Assembly (NCBI GenBank): GCA_963802205.1
Contig: CAWDHW010000005.1
Location: 66,418 to 130,417, forward strand
DNA length: 64,000 bases
Direction of reading: 5' to 3'
Source of the DNA: DYRB01 sp963802205
Lineage (GTDB): Bacteria; Pseudomonadota; Gammaproteobacteria; Chromatiales; Chromatiaceae
Shown: piece after piece, positions 28,489 through 37,391 of the stretch
Position numbering within the stretch: position 1 is the stretch's first letter
How the letters are laid out: every line of letters begins with the position of its first letter
Notes under the pieces: model-generated
The model's input: only the letters and a program-made list of their open reading frames with translations
The model's database searches: none
What the model was told of the DNA's origin: nothing
Position numbers and translations under genes: made by a program

Positions 28489-30438
28489 ATGTCAGCCATT
28501 AATGTTGGAGGTAGAAAGAATAAAATATTACTCGCTGGAATTATCTTGTTCTTTGTTTTCGCTAATCTGCTCTGGTTTCGCAGCGACTTAGCTCCTCCCA
28601 TGTGGGACCAATCCCACTACTTGTTAACCAGCGAACACCTATACCACATTCTTACCGATCAGGGTGTACTGCCTTTTTTTTATGCTTACACGAATGCGCT
28701 AGGAACTAAAGCGCCTCTCATAACGATTCTTCCGATCCCTTTTTATCACATTTTCGGTGATACGTACTCAAGTGCGCTTTACGTCAACCTTCTTTTTTTG
28801 GTTGTGTGCAGTGTATATTTGTATAAATTGACATCGATCTTTTCAATGCAAGGAAAGTGCTCTAATAAGTGTTTTTATACTTAATTCTTTTCCCTTGGCA
28901 TTTGCGATGTCAAGAGAGTTCTTGGTCGAATACGGGCTTATGACGTTTGTGGTTGCATGGATGTATCATGCCCTCAAGTTAGCCTCAAATAACAGAAGAG
29001 CTGACGCCTGCGCTCTCGGCATTGTTCTGGGCTTGGGCATGTTAATGAAGTTCAGCTTTGTTTTGTACGTTGCCTTCCCTACATTATTCCTTATTTTCCT
29101 CCGCGCCTACGAGCTAAAAAGACTGCCTGAAGACTGGAAAATAAATCTATTTACAATTTCTTTTATCGCAATCCTTATTGCTGGCGTTTGGTATTTTCAG
29201 AATATTCTGAACATTGCCAACTTTGTTCTTACCTCAGGCTATGGCGATTTCGCAAAAGACTTATGGCACTGGGGATGTTTTTACCATCTCTGCGATAAAG
29301 TTATACTGGATTGATCTTATAAATAACGGAATATCTTTTTACTATTTTCTGGCACTCTTTCTCACGATAAGTATCTGGATTATTTCAGCTCGCTTCTCAA
29401 AGACCCGCAAAGAGGATAACCATATCCAATCAATGCATTATATTTTTTTATTTATCTGGCTCATCGTCCCATTCATTATTTTTACGTTCGCGGTAAATAA
29501 GGATTACCGCTATATCCTTCCTATTCTTCCAGCCCTTGCGATATTCGGTGGTATTGCTTTCTATCGATTGGCTTCAAATAAGTATAGGCTGATCTCTCCT
29601 TTTCTTTTATTGATTTTTCCCCTGCTCAACTATTTTTATGTTTCATTCGAGATCCCTGCTGTGATAGGCTATTATAAGTGGGGGCCATTTATATTACTTG
29701 GAGAGGGTCTTGGTTACGCTCATTCTCCGAGGAAGCAATTATGGCCGAACTTGCAACTGTCAGACTTGATTCAAAGGGACATCGAGGGTGGTGACGCAGT
29801 CAGAGATAAAGTTGTGGTTACTCTTCTTTTTGACCATCCTTATATGAATCAACTTACATTAGCCTACTATGCTACGAATCAAAAAAATATTACATTTGAA
29901 ACAGTCGACTATTTACAAGAAGGATACGATTGAAGATGTCGTAAACAAGATATCGAATGTTTCCGATTATCTTGTGATTAAGTCCGATAAACTTGGGCCG
30001 GATTTTTCTAACGCGAAGAACAGGCAAATAATATCGACTTTTAACAAGGGCGGGTTGCCTTTCGGATACCTGGCGACGTTGCCCCTACCTGATGATACCG
30101 TTCTCAATATCTTTAAAAGGAAAGCGAGCGGTTCTTTAGCGTTCGAACAACCTTTGGTCCTATCGAGCATTGGCCCTTCGAGCACAGAGATGGGCAAAGG
30201 ATTCAACCTGCAACCTAATGGCGAAAGCGCGATGTGGGCCCAAGGAGAAAACATTACGGCGTCGACCGTCATCGTTTTCAACAATGTGCACCTTCACGGC
30301 TATCCATCCGGAAAACAAAATTCCATCACTACCCCCGTGCCGGACACTTTATTTGCGTCACCCGGGGAGTTTTCCGTATACCTTTTAGACACCAAGACTG
30401 GTGCAAAATCTAATGAGGTATATTTTCAGGTCAAATGA
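28489..30438 (+). CDS. PMT/ArnT-type membrane glycosyltransferase, AT-rich, three one-base frameshifts
   Basis: Coherent sequence passes through three frames, each change needing one surplus base: near 28850, near 29265 (in an AAAA run) and near 29925. Corrected, it is 648 residues from ATG 28489. The N-terminus has a membrane helix followed by LAPPMWDQSHYLLTSEHLY, the acidic loop of GT39-like enzymes, then YTNALGTKAPLITILPIPFY; about ten more hydrophobic helices follow (LAFAMSREFLVEYGLMTFVV, FTFAVNKDYRYILPILPALA), then a soluble C-terminal domain. Such enzymes transfer sugars from polyprenyl-phosphate donors outside the membrane. A hand count of 29281-29340 gives 17 G/C of 60, far below the rest of the window, so recent acquisition is likely. 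Confidence 0.75.
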
Positions 30439-30456
30439 ATTTATTGGAGTGAGCCT

Positions 30457-31893
30457 GTGCCACATCTGAAGCGATTCACGGCCGAAGCCTCAGACTACCG
30501 TGAGATTCGCCAGGAGTTCTGGGGTCGTGTCAATTTCGGGCCCAAGTCTTGGGGTGGTTATTATCGGTCACGGCTGTGCATCATCTACCAGCACATCATC
30601 CCACCCGGTGCGCGCGTGCTTGAGATCGGTTGCGGTCGCGGCGACTTGCTGGCGGCGGTGAAACCCGCGATTGGGGTGGGTGTCGATTTCTCTCCTGAAA
30701 TTCTGGAGGTGGCACGCGGGTCCCACCCGGCGCTGCAATTCCTCGTGGCGGATGCGCATGCGCTCGATCTCGACCCGCAAACCTTCGATTACGTGATTCT
30801 CTCCGACCTCGTCAACGATCTTTGGGACGTCCAGACGATGCTCGGAGAGGTACGTCGTTATTGCGCGGCGCATACCCGTCTCGTTTTCAATTTCCATAGT
30901 TATTTGTGGAGTGGTCCGTTGCGGCTGGCACAGAGGCTGGGGGTCGCCAGACCGACGCTTCCGCAGAACTGGCTGACCCGGCACGACATGGCCAATTTGC
31001 TGGAAATCGCGGGCTTTCAGCCGTTGCGGGCATGGCAAGAGGTGCTTGCGCCCTTGCGGGTGCCGGTGGCCTCTGACTTCGCCAATCGCTATCTCGCCAA
31101 GATTTGGCCATTCCGCTTTCTCGACTTGGCCGGACTGATGGTGGCGCGCCCCATGGGTGCGTCTATACCGAAAGACCCGAGCGTTTCGGTCGTGGTGGCA
31201 GCGCGCAACGAGTCGGGACATATCGATGAACTGTTGGCCCGTATCCCGAACATGGGCAGCGGCACCGAGATTATCTTTGTCGAGGGTAACTCGACGGACG
31301 ACACCTACGAGGCCATCGCTCGGGCGATTGCCCGTTACCCGGAGCGTCGCTGCAAGCTGCTGAAGCAGCCCGGCAAGGGCAAAGGTGACGCCGTACGCGC
31401 CGGGTTCACTGCCGCCACCGGTGACATCCTGATGATCCTGGACGCAGATATCACCGTTCCCCCGGAAGACCTGCCTCGCTTCTATGCGCTGATGGCCAGC
31501 GGGCAAGCGGAATTTGTCAATGGGGTGCGGCTGGTTTATCCCATGGCCGAAGAGGCGATGCAGTTTGCCAACCTGGTCGCCAATAAGGCGTTTTCTTGGA
31601 CCTTCAGTTGGCTCCTTGGCCAGCCCATCCGCGACACATTGTGCGGTACCAAGGTCCTCTGGCGAAGCGATTACGAGCGTATCGCCCACAACCGCGCCTA
31701 TTTCGGCGACTTCGATCCGTTCGGCGACTTCGATCTGCTGTTCGGGGCCGCACGGCTCAATCTCAAGATCATGGAAGTCCCGATCCGCTATCGGGCACGC
31801 CGCTATGGTGAGACCAATATCTCGCGCTGGCGGCACGGCTTGCTGCTCCTGCGGATGGTCGCGTTCGCCGCCCGCCGCATCAAGTTCGTATGA
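30457..31893 (+). CDS. Fusion of SAM methyltransferase and GT2 glycosyltransferase
   Basis: A 478-residue protein. Residues about 30-225 are a class I methyltransferase (VLEIGCGRGDLLAAV, VGVDFSPEILEVA, FDYVILSDLVNDL). From about residue 245 a GT2 domain follows (VSVVVAARNESGHIDEL, EIIFVEGNSTDDTYEA, GKGKGDAVRAGFTAATGDIL, MILDADITVPPEDLP, RDTLCGTKVLWR), similar to dolichyl-phosphate-type transferases. There are no C-terminal membrane helices. The start is GTG at 30457 with GGAGTGAG 8 bases upstream. GC content is back to normal here. It likely both methylates and extends a lipid-linked glycan, an inference from the fusion. Confidence 0.85.
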   Translation: MPHLKRFTAEASDYREIRQEFWGRVNFGPKSWGGYYRSRLCIIYQHIIPPGARVLEIGCGRGDLLAAVKPAIGVGVDFSPEILEVARGSHPALQFLVADAHALDLDPQTFDYVILSDLVNDLWDVQTMLGEVRRYCAAHTRLVFNFHSYLWSGPLRLAQRLGVARPTLPQNWLTRHDMANLLEIAGFQPLRAWQEVLAPLRVPVASDFANRYLAKIWPFRFLDLAGLMVARPMGASIPKDPSVSVVVAARNESGHIDELLARIPNMGSGTEIIFVEGNSTDDTYEAIARAIARYPERRCKLLKQPGKGKGDAVRAGFTAATGDILMILDADITVPPEDLPRFYALMASGQAEFVNGVRLVYPMAEEAMQFANLVANKAFSWTFSWLLGQPIRDTLCGTKVLWRSDYERIAHNRAYFGDFDPFGDFDLLFGAARLNLKIMEVPIRYRARRYGETNISRWRHGLLLLRMVAFAARRIKFV

Positions 31894-31906
31894 ATGCGAC
31901 CCTGCC

Positions 31907-32666
31907 ATGATCGGACGAATTCTGCAGCACCCACTCACCCGTGGGCTGTCCGTCGATGACCCTCGCACCACGCAGCTACGGCGGCAAATCATCGCATCCA
32001 AGCCGTTTCTGCGCTGCATCTATGCTGAATGGTATACGCTCATTCTCGACGCGCTGGGGGAGCGGCAGAGGGTACTCGAGATTGGCTCCGGTGCTGGGTA
32101 CTTCAAGGAGCTATTGCCCCCGTGCCATGACCAGCGAGATCCTCTTGGCGCCCGGAGTCGATCTTATCGCCGACGCTTGTGTGTTGCCCTTCGCCGACGG
32201 CTCGCTCGATGCCATCGCCATGACCGACGTCTTTCACCATATCCCGGACGTTAGCCGCTTCCTGGTGGAGGCCAACCGTTGCCTGCGAGTCGGTGGCATA
32301 CTTGTGATGCTGGAGCCCTGGCGCACCCCTTGGTCAGAGTGGGTCTATTCGCGGCTCCACCCGGAGCCCTTCGAGCCTTTGGCCGGTTGGCAGATCCCGT
32401 CTACGGGTCCTCTCTCAGGGGCCAACGGCGCGCTCCCCTGGATCGTCTTCAAACGGGACGAGGCACGCTTCGCGCGGCTATTCCCCCGCTGGAGAGTCAC
32501 CCGCATCGCGCCCCTGATGCCCTTTGCCTATCTGTTCTCCGGTGGGGTCTCCATGCGCTCATTAGCCCCGGCTTGGCTCTATCGTTCTGTGCGTGCAGTC
32601 GAATCGCGGCTCAGACAAGACCGCTGGGCCATGTTCGCCCTGATCGAGTTGGAGCTAGGACCATGA
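31907..32666 (+). CDS. SAM-dependent methyltransferase, one-base frameshift
   Basis: From ATG 31907 (MIGRILQHPL) the frame carries IIASKPFLRCIYAEWY and VLEIGSGAGYFKELLP, the SAM motif. At the CCCCC run near 32117-32121 it shifts, and sense resumes in the next frame: LLAPGVDLIADACVLPFADG, MTDVFHHIPDVSRFLVEA and LRVGGILVMLEPWRTPWSE. Removing one C gives 252 residues ending at 32666. The family resembles methyltransferases found with GT2 and flippase genes in glycan clusters. The stop overlaps the next start (ATGA at 32663-32666), so the genes are coupled. Confidence 0.8.
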
Positions 32667-33724
32667 AGAAGCGGATGTGGGCGATAAGGACCTCGATTCT
32701 GGCTGGTTTCATCCTCAGCGGGTTGTTTCTCTGGCTCGCCTTGAGGCAGGTTGATCTGGTCGGACTCGCTCGCACCTTCGCCTCCGTGGAGCCCGCCCCG
32801 GTGTTTCTAAGTGCTGTCGCAGTGGCGGGAAGCATCGTGCTGCGCGCCGTTCGTTGGCGCTCGATCGCTGGCCTGCCGAGTAGTCAACATCGCCTGTTTG
32901 CCCGCGCAACCTACTTGGGATGGCTCATCAATCTGATTTTTCCGGGCCGGGTGGGCGATTTCGCGCGGGTAGTGACCTTGGCGCGACTCTCTGGTGCGCC
33001 GTTGGTTGGCCCGCTCGCCAGTGCCGTGATCGACCGGTTAGTTGACATCGTTGTCTTGATTGGTAGCGCGGGTGCTCTCTACCTTTTATTGCCGGTGGAC
33101 CAGGTGTTGACCGGATGGCTGGGATACCTGCTGGGCGCAACCGCGGTCATCGGCGGCGGGCTAGCCTTCTTCGTCAAGGGCGCCAGGTTTTGGGAGGGGC
33201 GGCTTGCGGAGTTCACCGGACGTTGTTTGCAGCGCTGGTCCTTACGGCCGGATGTGTTTCTGTCGGAACTGCGGCATGAGGTTCATGTGATCATGTGTAG
33301 TTGGACCAGATTCGGGGTGGTGGCGATAGTCGCGCTGGCGATCTTGTGCTGTGACTATCTGACCATTGCTGCCCTCTTCCTCGCCTTCGCTATTCCGCTC
33401 TCCCCTGCCGGCCCCCTGCTGGTGCTGGTCTGCTTGGCCGCTGGGTCCACTTTGCCGTCGGCTCCTGGCTATGTGGGTGTCTACCAGGCGGCGGCGGTCG
33501 TGGCGCTTGCCTACTTCTCGCAACCTGCTGAGAAGGCCGTTGCCCTGGCTACGGTCCTTCAATTGCTGACCCTTGGGGTCGCCCTGCTGATGAATGGTCG
33601 CGGCGTGATCGGTTTGATCCGACAGACAAGAGCGACTGGATGCCTTGGCCTCAGCCAACCTGATCCGTGCCAACCTGCACAACTTCAAAGACACCCGGAT
33701 CGTGGCGGTGGACCGGGAGGGTGA
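32663..33724 (+). CDS. Flippase-like lysylphosphatidylglycerol synthase TM family protein
   Basis: A membrane protein with about eight helices, of the UPF0104/LPG synthetase transmembrane family (AglD/MprF-like): WLALRQVDLVGL, LRAVRWRSI, LGWLINLIFPGRVGDFARV, SAVIDRLVDIVVL and LPSAPGYVGVYQAAAVV are the conserved blocks. The 353-residue frame is about normal in length, but the last 30 or so residues (after GLIRQTR) are low-complexity and coincide with the start of restriction-gene debris, so the natural 3' end has probably been replaced. Members are proposed to handle lipid-linked sugars. It is the last intact gene of the glycan cluster. Confidence 0.8.
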   Translation: MKKRMWAIRTSILAGFILSGLFLWLALRQVDLVGLARTFASVEPAPVFLSAVAVAGSIVLRAVRWRSIAGLPSSQHRLFARATYLGWLINLIFPGRVGDFARVVTLARLSGAPLVGPLASAVIDRLVDIVVLIGSAGALYLLLPVDQVLTGWLGYLLGATAVIGGGLAFFVKGARFWEGRLAEFTGRCLQRWSLRPDVFLSELRHEVHVIMCSWTRFGVVAIVALAILCCDYLTIAALFLAFAIPLSPAGPLLVLVCLAAGSTLPSAPGYVGVYQAAAVVALAYFSQPAEKAVALATVLQLLTLGVALLMNGRGVIGLIRQTRATGCLGLSQPDPCQPAQLQRHPDRGGGPGG

Positions 33725-33726
33725 TG

Positions 33727-33873
33727 GCGCAGTCGCAGTTCCAGAGCTGGTTCGTGGATTTCGACCCCGTCCGCGCCAAACTCGACGGCCGCACTCTCGC
33801 CACCCTGCGCAACACGCTGCTGCCGAAGCTGTTGAGCGTCGCTTCGTTGGAATCCAAGCTGGGGGCCGTCTGA
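33727..33873 (+). pseudogene. Fragment of a type I restriction specificity subunit (HsdS)
   Basis: In one frame the sequence reads QFQSWFVDFDPVRAKLDGR followed at once by TLATLRNTLLPKLLS and LESKLGAV, ending at a TGA at 33871-33873. SWFVDFDPVRAK and TLATLRxTLLPKLLSGEL are near-invariant parts of HsdS proteins, normally separated by several tens of residues, so an internal deletion is present and the recognition domains are gone. Just upstream (33645-33720) another frame reads LIRANLHNFKDTRIVAVDREG, which I do not recognise. This is debris, not a working gene. Confidence 0.7.
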
Positions 33874-33935
33874 TGGCTGACGAACCCCTCACTCAGTCCG
33901 AATTCATCCTTTACCAGATGGAGGATCCCAGTCTG
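33873..33935 (+). pseudogene. N-terminal scrap resembling RhuM-type protein
   Basis: The ATG at 33873 overlaps the HsdS fragment's last base and encodes MADEPLTQSEFILYQMED before coherent sequence ends. This start closely resembles the N-terminus of RhuM-family proteins, which are often encoded beside hsdS. Only about 18 residues survive before the converging ABC ATPase gene begins at 33954. A short match, so the identity is tentative, but its position next to the HsdS fragment supports it. Confidence 0.5.
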
Positions 33936-33953
33936 ACCCCTTGGGCCCCTGGC

Positions 33954-35963
33954 TCAACCCACACCGACGCGAATGCAGTGCACACCCCTTGTCAGGCTGA
34001 GGCGCGTCGCCTCCGGATAGGCCAGTGCACAGTCCTGGATCGCCTCAGGGCAGCGGGGGTGGAAGTGGCACCCGCTCGGGGGGTTCGCGGGGGACGGCAT
34101 GTCCCCCTCCAGGCGGATGACCTCGCGCCGGCCGTCTGGATCCACCTGCGGAACGGCAGAGAGCAGGGCCCTGGTGTAAGGGTGGCGCGGGTCGCTCAAC
34201 ACCTCGTCCACGGCCCCAAATTCAACAATCCGGCCCAGGTACATCACCGCGACCTCATGGGCCAGGTACGACACTACCGAGAGATTGTGGGTGATGAACA
34301 AGTAGGAAAGCCCACGCTCCCGCTGCAAGGCCTTAAGCAGGTTGAGGATCTGAGCCTGGACCGAGACGTCCAGGGCGCTCGTGGGCTCGTCGCAGACGAT
34401 GATCCGCGGCTCGACGGCCAGGGCGCGGGCGATGCAGATGCGTTGTCGCTGACCTCCGGAGAACTCGTGGGGGTAGCGGCCGGCCGCCTCCGGGGGCATC
34501 CCAACGGCCTCGAGCAAGGCGGCGACGCGCCGCTGGCGAAGGGCGCGGTTGGGTTCCAGGCCCAGGGCCTGGAGCCCCTCGGCGACGATGTCCCCTACCA
34601 GCATACGCGGGTTCATTGCGGCGACCGGGTCCTGAAAGATGACCTGAAGATCCTTCCGATAGGGCCGCATGCGTCGGTCACTCAAGGTCGCGAGGTCAAT
34701 ACCCTGGTACTCCACGCCGCCAGCCGTGGGACGCAGGAGTTGCAGGAGGCCCTTGCCGACGGTGGTCTTTCCGCAGCCTGACTCCCCCACCAGGGCCAGG
34801 GTCCGACCACCGTGGAGGGTCAGAGAGACCCCGTCCACGGCCCGGACCTGCCCCACCACCCGACGGAAGATTCCCCCATGGATGGGAAAGTGCACCTTGA
34901 GCCCGGTGACCTTGAGCAACCCGTCGCTGGGCACGCGGACGTCCGACGGCCCAACCGGGGCCGGGGCCAGGGCCAGGGCGGAAAAGGCGGGGGCGCCCCC
35001 CGCCCAGAGGTGGCAGCGCACGCCTTGGTCGAGCCCAAATCCGAACCACGCCGGCTCGTCGGCGGCGCAACGGGGCAGTGCCAGATGACAACGGTCGGCG
35101 AAGCGGCACCCGACAAAGGGGCGATCCAGGGGTGGGACCCGCCCGGGGATTACGGCCAGGGGCTCGGACCGGCGGGTCGGGGTCGGGATGCTCTCCATCA
35201 GGCGGCGGCTGTAAGGGTGGGCCGGACCGGCGAAGAAGTCGGCAGCGATGGCCGTCTCCACAATCTGCCCGGCGTACATCACCGCCAGGCGGTCGGCGGT
35301 CTCGGCCACGACGCCCAGGTCGTGGGTGATGAGCAAGACGGCCATCCCGGTCTCCGCCTGGAGGCGCTTGAGCAGACGCAGGACCTGGGACTGGATGGTC
35401 ACGTCGAGGGCCGTTGTGGGTTCGTCGGCGATGAGGATCTCGGGGTCTCCGGCCAGGGCCATGGCGATCATGACCCGCTGCTTCATGCCCCCGGAGAGCT
35501 GGTGGGGATACTCGGTCACCCGGCGCTCCGGGTCCGGGATGCCGACCTCGCGGAGCAGTTCCAGCACCCGCGCCTGGACCTGCGCCCTACCCCGCCCCTG
35601 GTGCACCCGCACCGCCTCTTCGATCTGCCGGCCGATGGTGAGCACCGGGTTGAGCGAGGTCTGGGGCTCCTGAAAGATCATGGCCATGCGCCCGCCGCGC
35701 ACCTCGCGCATGGCGTGCTCGGGGAGTTGCAACAGGTCCGTATCGTTTAGGCGAACGCTGCCTGTGACCACCCGACCGGGCAGCGGCAACAGGCGCATCA
35801 GAGAAAGGGCCAGCATGGACTTGCCGCAGCCGGACTCGCCAAGCAGGGCGAAGGTCTCGCCACGGCGGATGGTCAGGTCCAGGCCCTCTACCACGCGCAC
35901 TGGCCTGTCGGCGCTGCCGAGGTGGGTGGTCAGGTTGGAGATGGCGATGAGGGTATCGGTCAT
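33954..35963 (-). CDS. Fused double ABC ATPase for peptide-type uptake (YejF/OppDF-like)
   Basis: A 669-residue protein with two complete ABC domains. The first has GESGCGKSMLAL, a Q-loop in IFQEPQTSLNP, LSGGMKQRV and ILIADEPTTALD; the second has GESGCGKTTVGKG, IFQDPVAAMNP, FSGGQRQRICIARAL and IIVCDEPTSALD. Each domain ends with the oligopeptide-type Cys-rich C-terminal segment (VGCRFADRCHLALPRC and GCHFHPRCPEAIQDC). All catalytic motifs are intact. Fusing the two ATPases is the YejF arrangement; Opp and Dpp systems use separate subunits. It starts 3 bp after the permease gene and is the last gene of the operon. Confidence 0.93.
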   Translation of the reverse strand: MTDTLIAISNLTTHLGSADRPVRVVEGLDLTIRRGETFALLGESGCGKSMLALSLMRLLPLPGRVVTGSVRLNDTDLLQLPEHAMREVRGGRMAMIFQEPQTSLNPVLTIGRQIEEAVRVHQGRGRAQVQARVLELLREVGIPDPERRVTEYPHQLSGGMKQRVMIAMALAGDPEILIADEPTTALDVTIQSQVLRLLKRLQAETGMAVLLITHDLGVVAETADRLAVMYAGQIVETAIAADFFAGPAHPYSRRLMESIPTPTRRSEPLAVIPGRVPPLDRPFVGCRFADRCHLALPRCAADEPAWFGFGLDQGVRCHLWAGGAPAFSALALAPAPVGPSDVRVPSDGLLKVTGLKVHFPIHGGIFRRVVGQVRAVDGVSLTLHGGRTLALVGESGCGKTTVGKGLLQLLRPTAGGVEYQGIDLATLSDRRMRPYRKDLQVIFQDPVAAMNPRMLVGDIVAEGLQALGLEPNRALRQRRVAALLEAVGMPPEAAGRYPHEFSGGQRQRICIARALAVEPRIIVCDEPTSALDVSVQAQILNLLKALQRERGLSYLFITHNLSVVSYLAHEVAVMYLGRIVEFGAVDEVLSDPRHPYTRALLSAVPQVDPDGRREVIRLEGDMPSPANPPSGCHFHPRCPEAIQDCALAYPEATRLSLTRGVHCIRVGVG

Positions 35964-35966
35964 GGC

Positions 35967-37391
35967 TCAGGCCGCGCCTTGCAGGCGCGGGTCGAAGGCG
36001 TCCCGTACCGTGTCGGCGAAGAGGTTAGCGGCCAAGACCAGGGTGAACATGAACAGGAAGGCGGCGGCCAGCGACCACCACACCATGGGGTCCCGGGCCA
36101 GCTCCAACCGGGCGCTGTTGATCATGTTGCCCCAACTGTTCATGGTTGGATCGACCCCGATGTTGACATAGGACAGGACCGCCTCGGCCAGGACCAGGCC
36201 GCTGAAGTCCAGCACCACGGTGATCAGGACGATGTGCAGGACATTCGGCAGGATGTGGCGCCCGATGATGATGAAGTGCCCCACGCCCAAGGCCACCGCC
36301 GACTGGACATAGTCGGCCTCGCGCAGCTTCAGGGCCTCGCCGCGAAGCAAGCGGGCAAGCCCGGTCCAGCTCGTCACCCCGAGGATCAGGCAGAGGAACA
36401 GCAGCCGCAGGTCCGCCCGCTGCACCAGGCTGGTGAACTCGTCCTCGTGGTTGCTCATGTAGACCTGCAACATCAGGATAGTGGCGGCGATGAGCAGCAC
36501 CCCCGGGATGGAGTTGAGCGTGGTGTAGAGGTATTGGATCAAATCGTCTACCCAGCCACGGAAATAGCCGGCCATGATCCCCAGCAGGATGGCTGCAGGG
36601 AGCATGACCAAGGTGGTCAGGGTCCCGATCACGAGCCCGGTGCGGATGGCCTTGAGGGCCTGATAGAGGACGTCCTCGCCGACCTTGTCCGTCCCCAGGA
36701 CGTGATAGCCCTGGGCCAGGGTGGCGATGGCAAACCCCAGTACCAGGATGACCCCTAAGGTGCCGAGGGCGGCGCGCCTGGGGACAAGGGCCGGGGCTTG
36801 AGTCAGGTAGCGGAGCCGCGGCCCAATGCCCGGCAAGCCCCAGGCTCCCGCCGCCCCGGGCGGGCGGGCCGCCAGGAGCACCACCAGGCCCCAGCAGGCC
36901 AGACCGACGAGCCCGCCAAACAGTGCCCGGGAGGCGATGTCCGGGAGCCGGTCCCGCTCGGGATCCGCCAGGTGACGGCCGCCCCAGGTCAGACGCGGAT
37001 AGTCGCGCACCAAGATTCCGTCTGGCCCCACGATGGCTTCCTTGACGAAACCATGCGTCGCCAGCGGGGCCGAATAGGTCTTCTCGCCGCGCGCGCGCAG
37101 CCCGCTGAGGGCGAGGTCCAGGAGGCTCAGGACCTGGCCGCTGGGCCCCGCCCCCTCGGTCCCGGCACCATCTCTCGCATTGGTTCGGAAATGGACCGTA
37201 TCCAGAAGACCGATGCCAACGTAGAGGCCCAGTACCACCAGGGACGACATGGCCAGCGACGAGCGCAGGACACGCCGCCAGGGGGCACGCAGGTGTTCCC
37301 GTCGGGAGGCATAGACCCCGAAGCCGACGGACAGCGCAAGTAGCAAGTAAATGATGGCATCGGTCCAGAGAACCACCGGGGTAACGCTCAT
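35967..37391 (-). CDS. ABC permease, OppC/YejE-like, with long N-terminal region
   Basis: A 474-residue inner-membrane protein. The C-terminal half is a standard BPD_transp_1 domain after LGTDKVGEDVLYQALKAIRTG, with the EAA loop in GEALKLREADYVQSAVALG. The N-terminal 200 residues hold three or four extra helices and a periplasmic stretch, an extension partly like YejE. The start ATG at 37391 overlaps the stop of the previous permease (ATGA). With the fused ATPase and the solute-binding protein it forms one importer for peptides or related compounds. Confidence 0.9.
   Translation of the reverse strand: MSVTPVVLWTDAIIYLLLALSVGFGVYASRREHLRAPWRRVLRSSLAMSSLVVLGLYVGIGLLDTVHFRTNARDGAGTEGAGPSGQVLSLLDLALSGLRARGEKTYSAPLATHGFVKEAIVGPDGILVRDYPRLTWGGRHLADPERDRLPDIASRALFGGLVGLACWGLVVLLAARPPGAAGAWGLPGIGPRLRYLTQAPALVPRRAALGTLGVILVLGFAIATLAQGYHVLGTDKVGEDVLYQALKAIRTGLVIGTLTTLVMLPAAILLGIMAGYFRGWVDDLIQYLYTTLNSIPGVLLIAATILMLQVYMSNHEDEFTSLVQRADLRLLFLCLILGVTSWTGLARLLRGEALKLREADYVQSAVALGVGHFIIIGRHILPNVLHIVLITVVLDFSGLVLAEAVLSYVNIGVDPTMNSWGNMINSARLELARDPMVWWSLAAAFLFMFTLVLAANLFADTVRDAFDPRLQGAA

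Noticed and set aside
33645..33720. Frame reading LIRANLHNFKDTRIVAVDREG as a possible gene start
   Set aside because: It loses coherence after about 35 residues and lies in restriction-gene debris; I could not assign it to any family.
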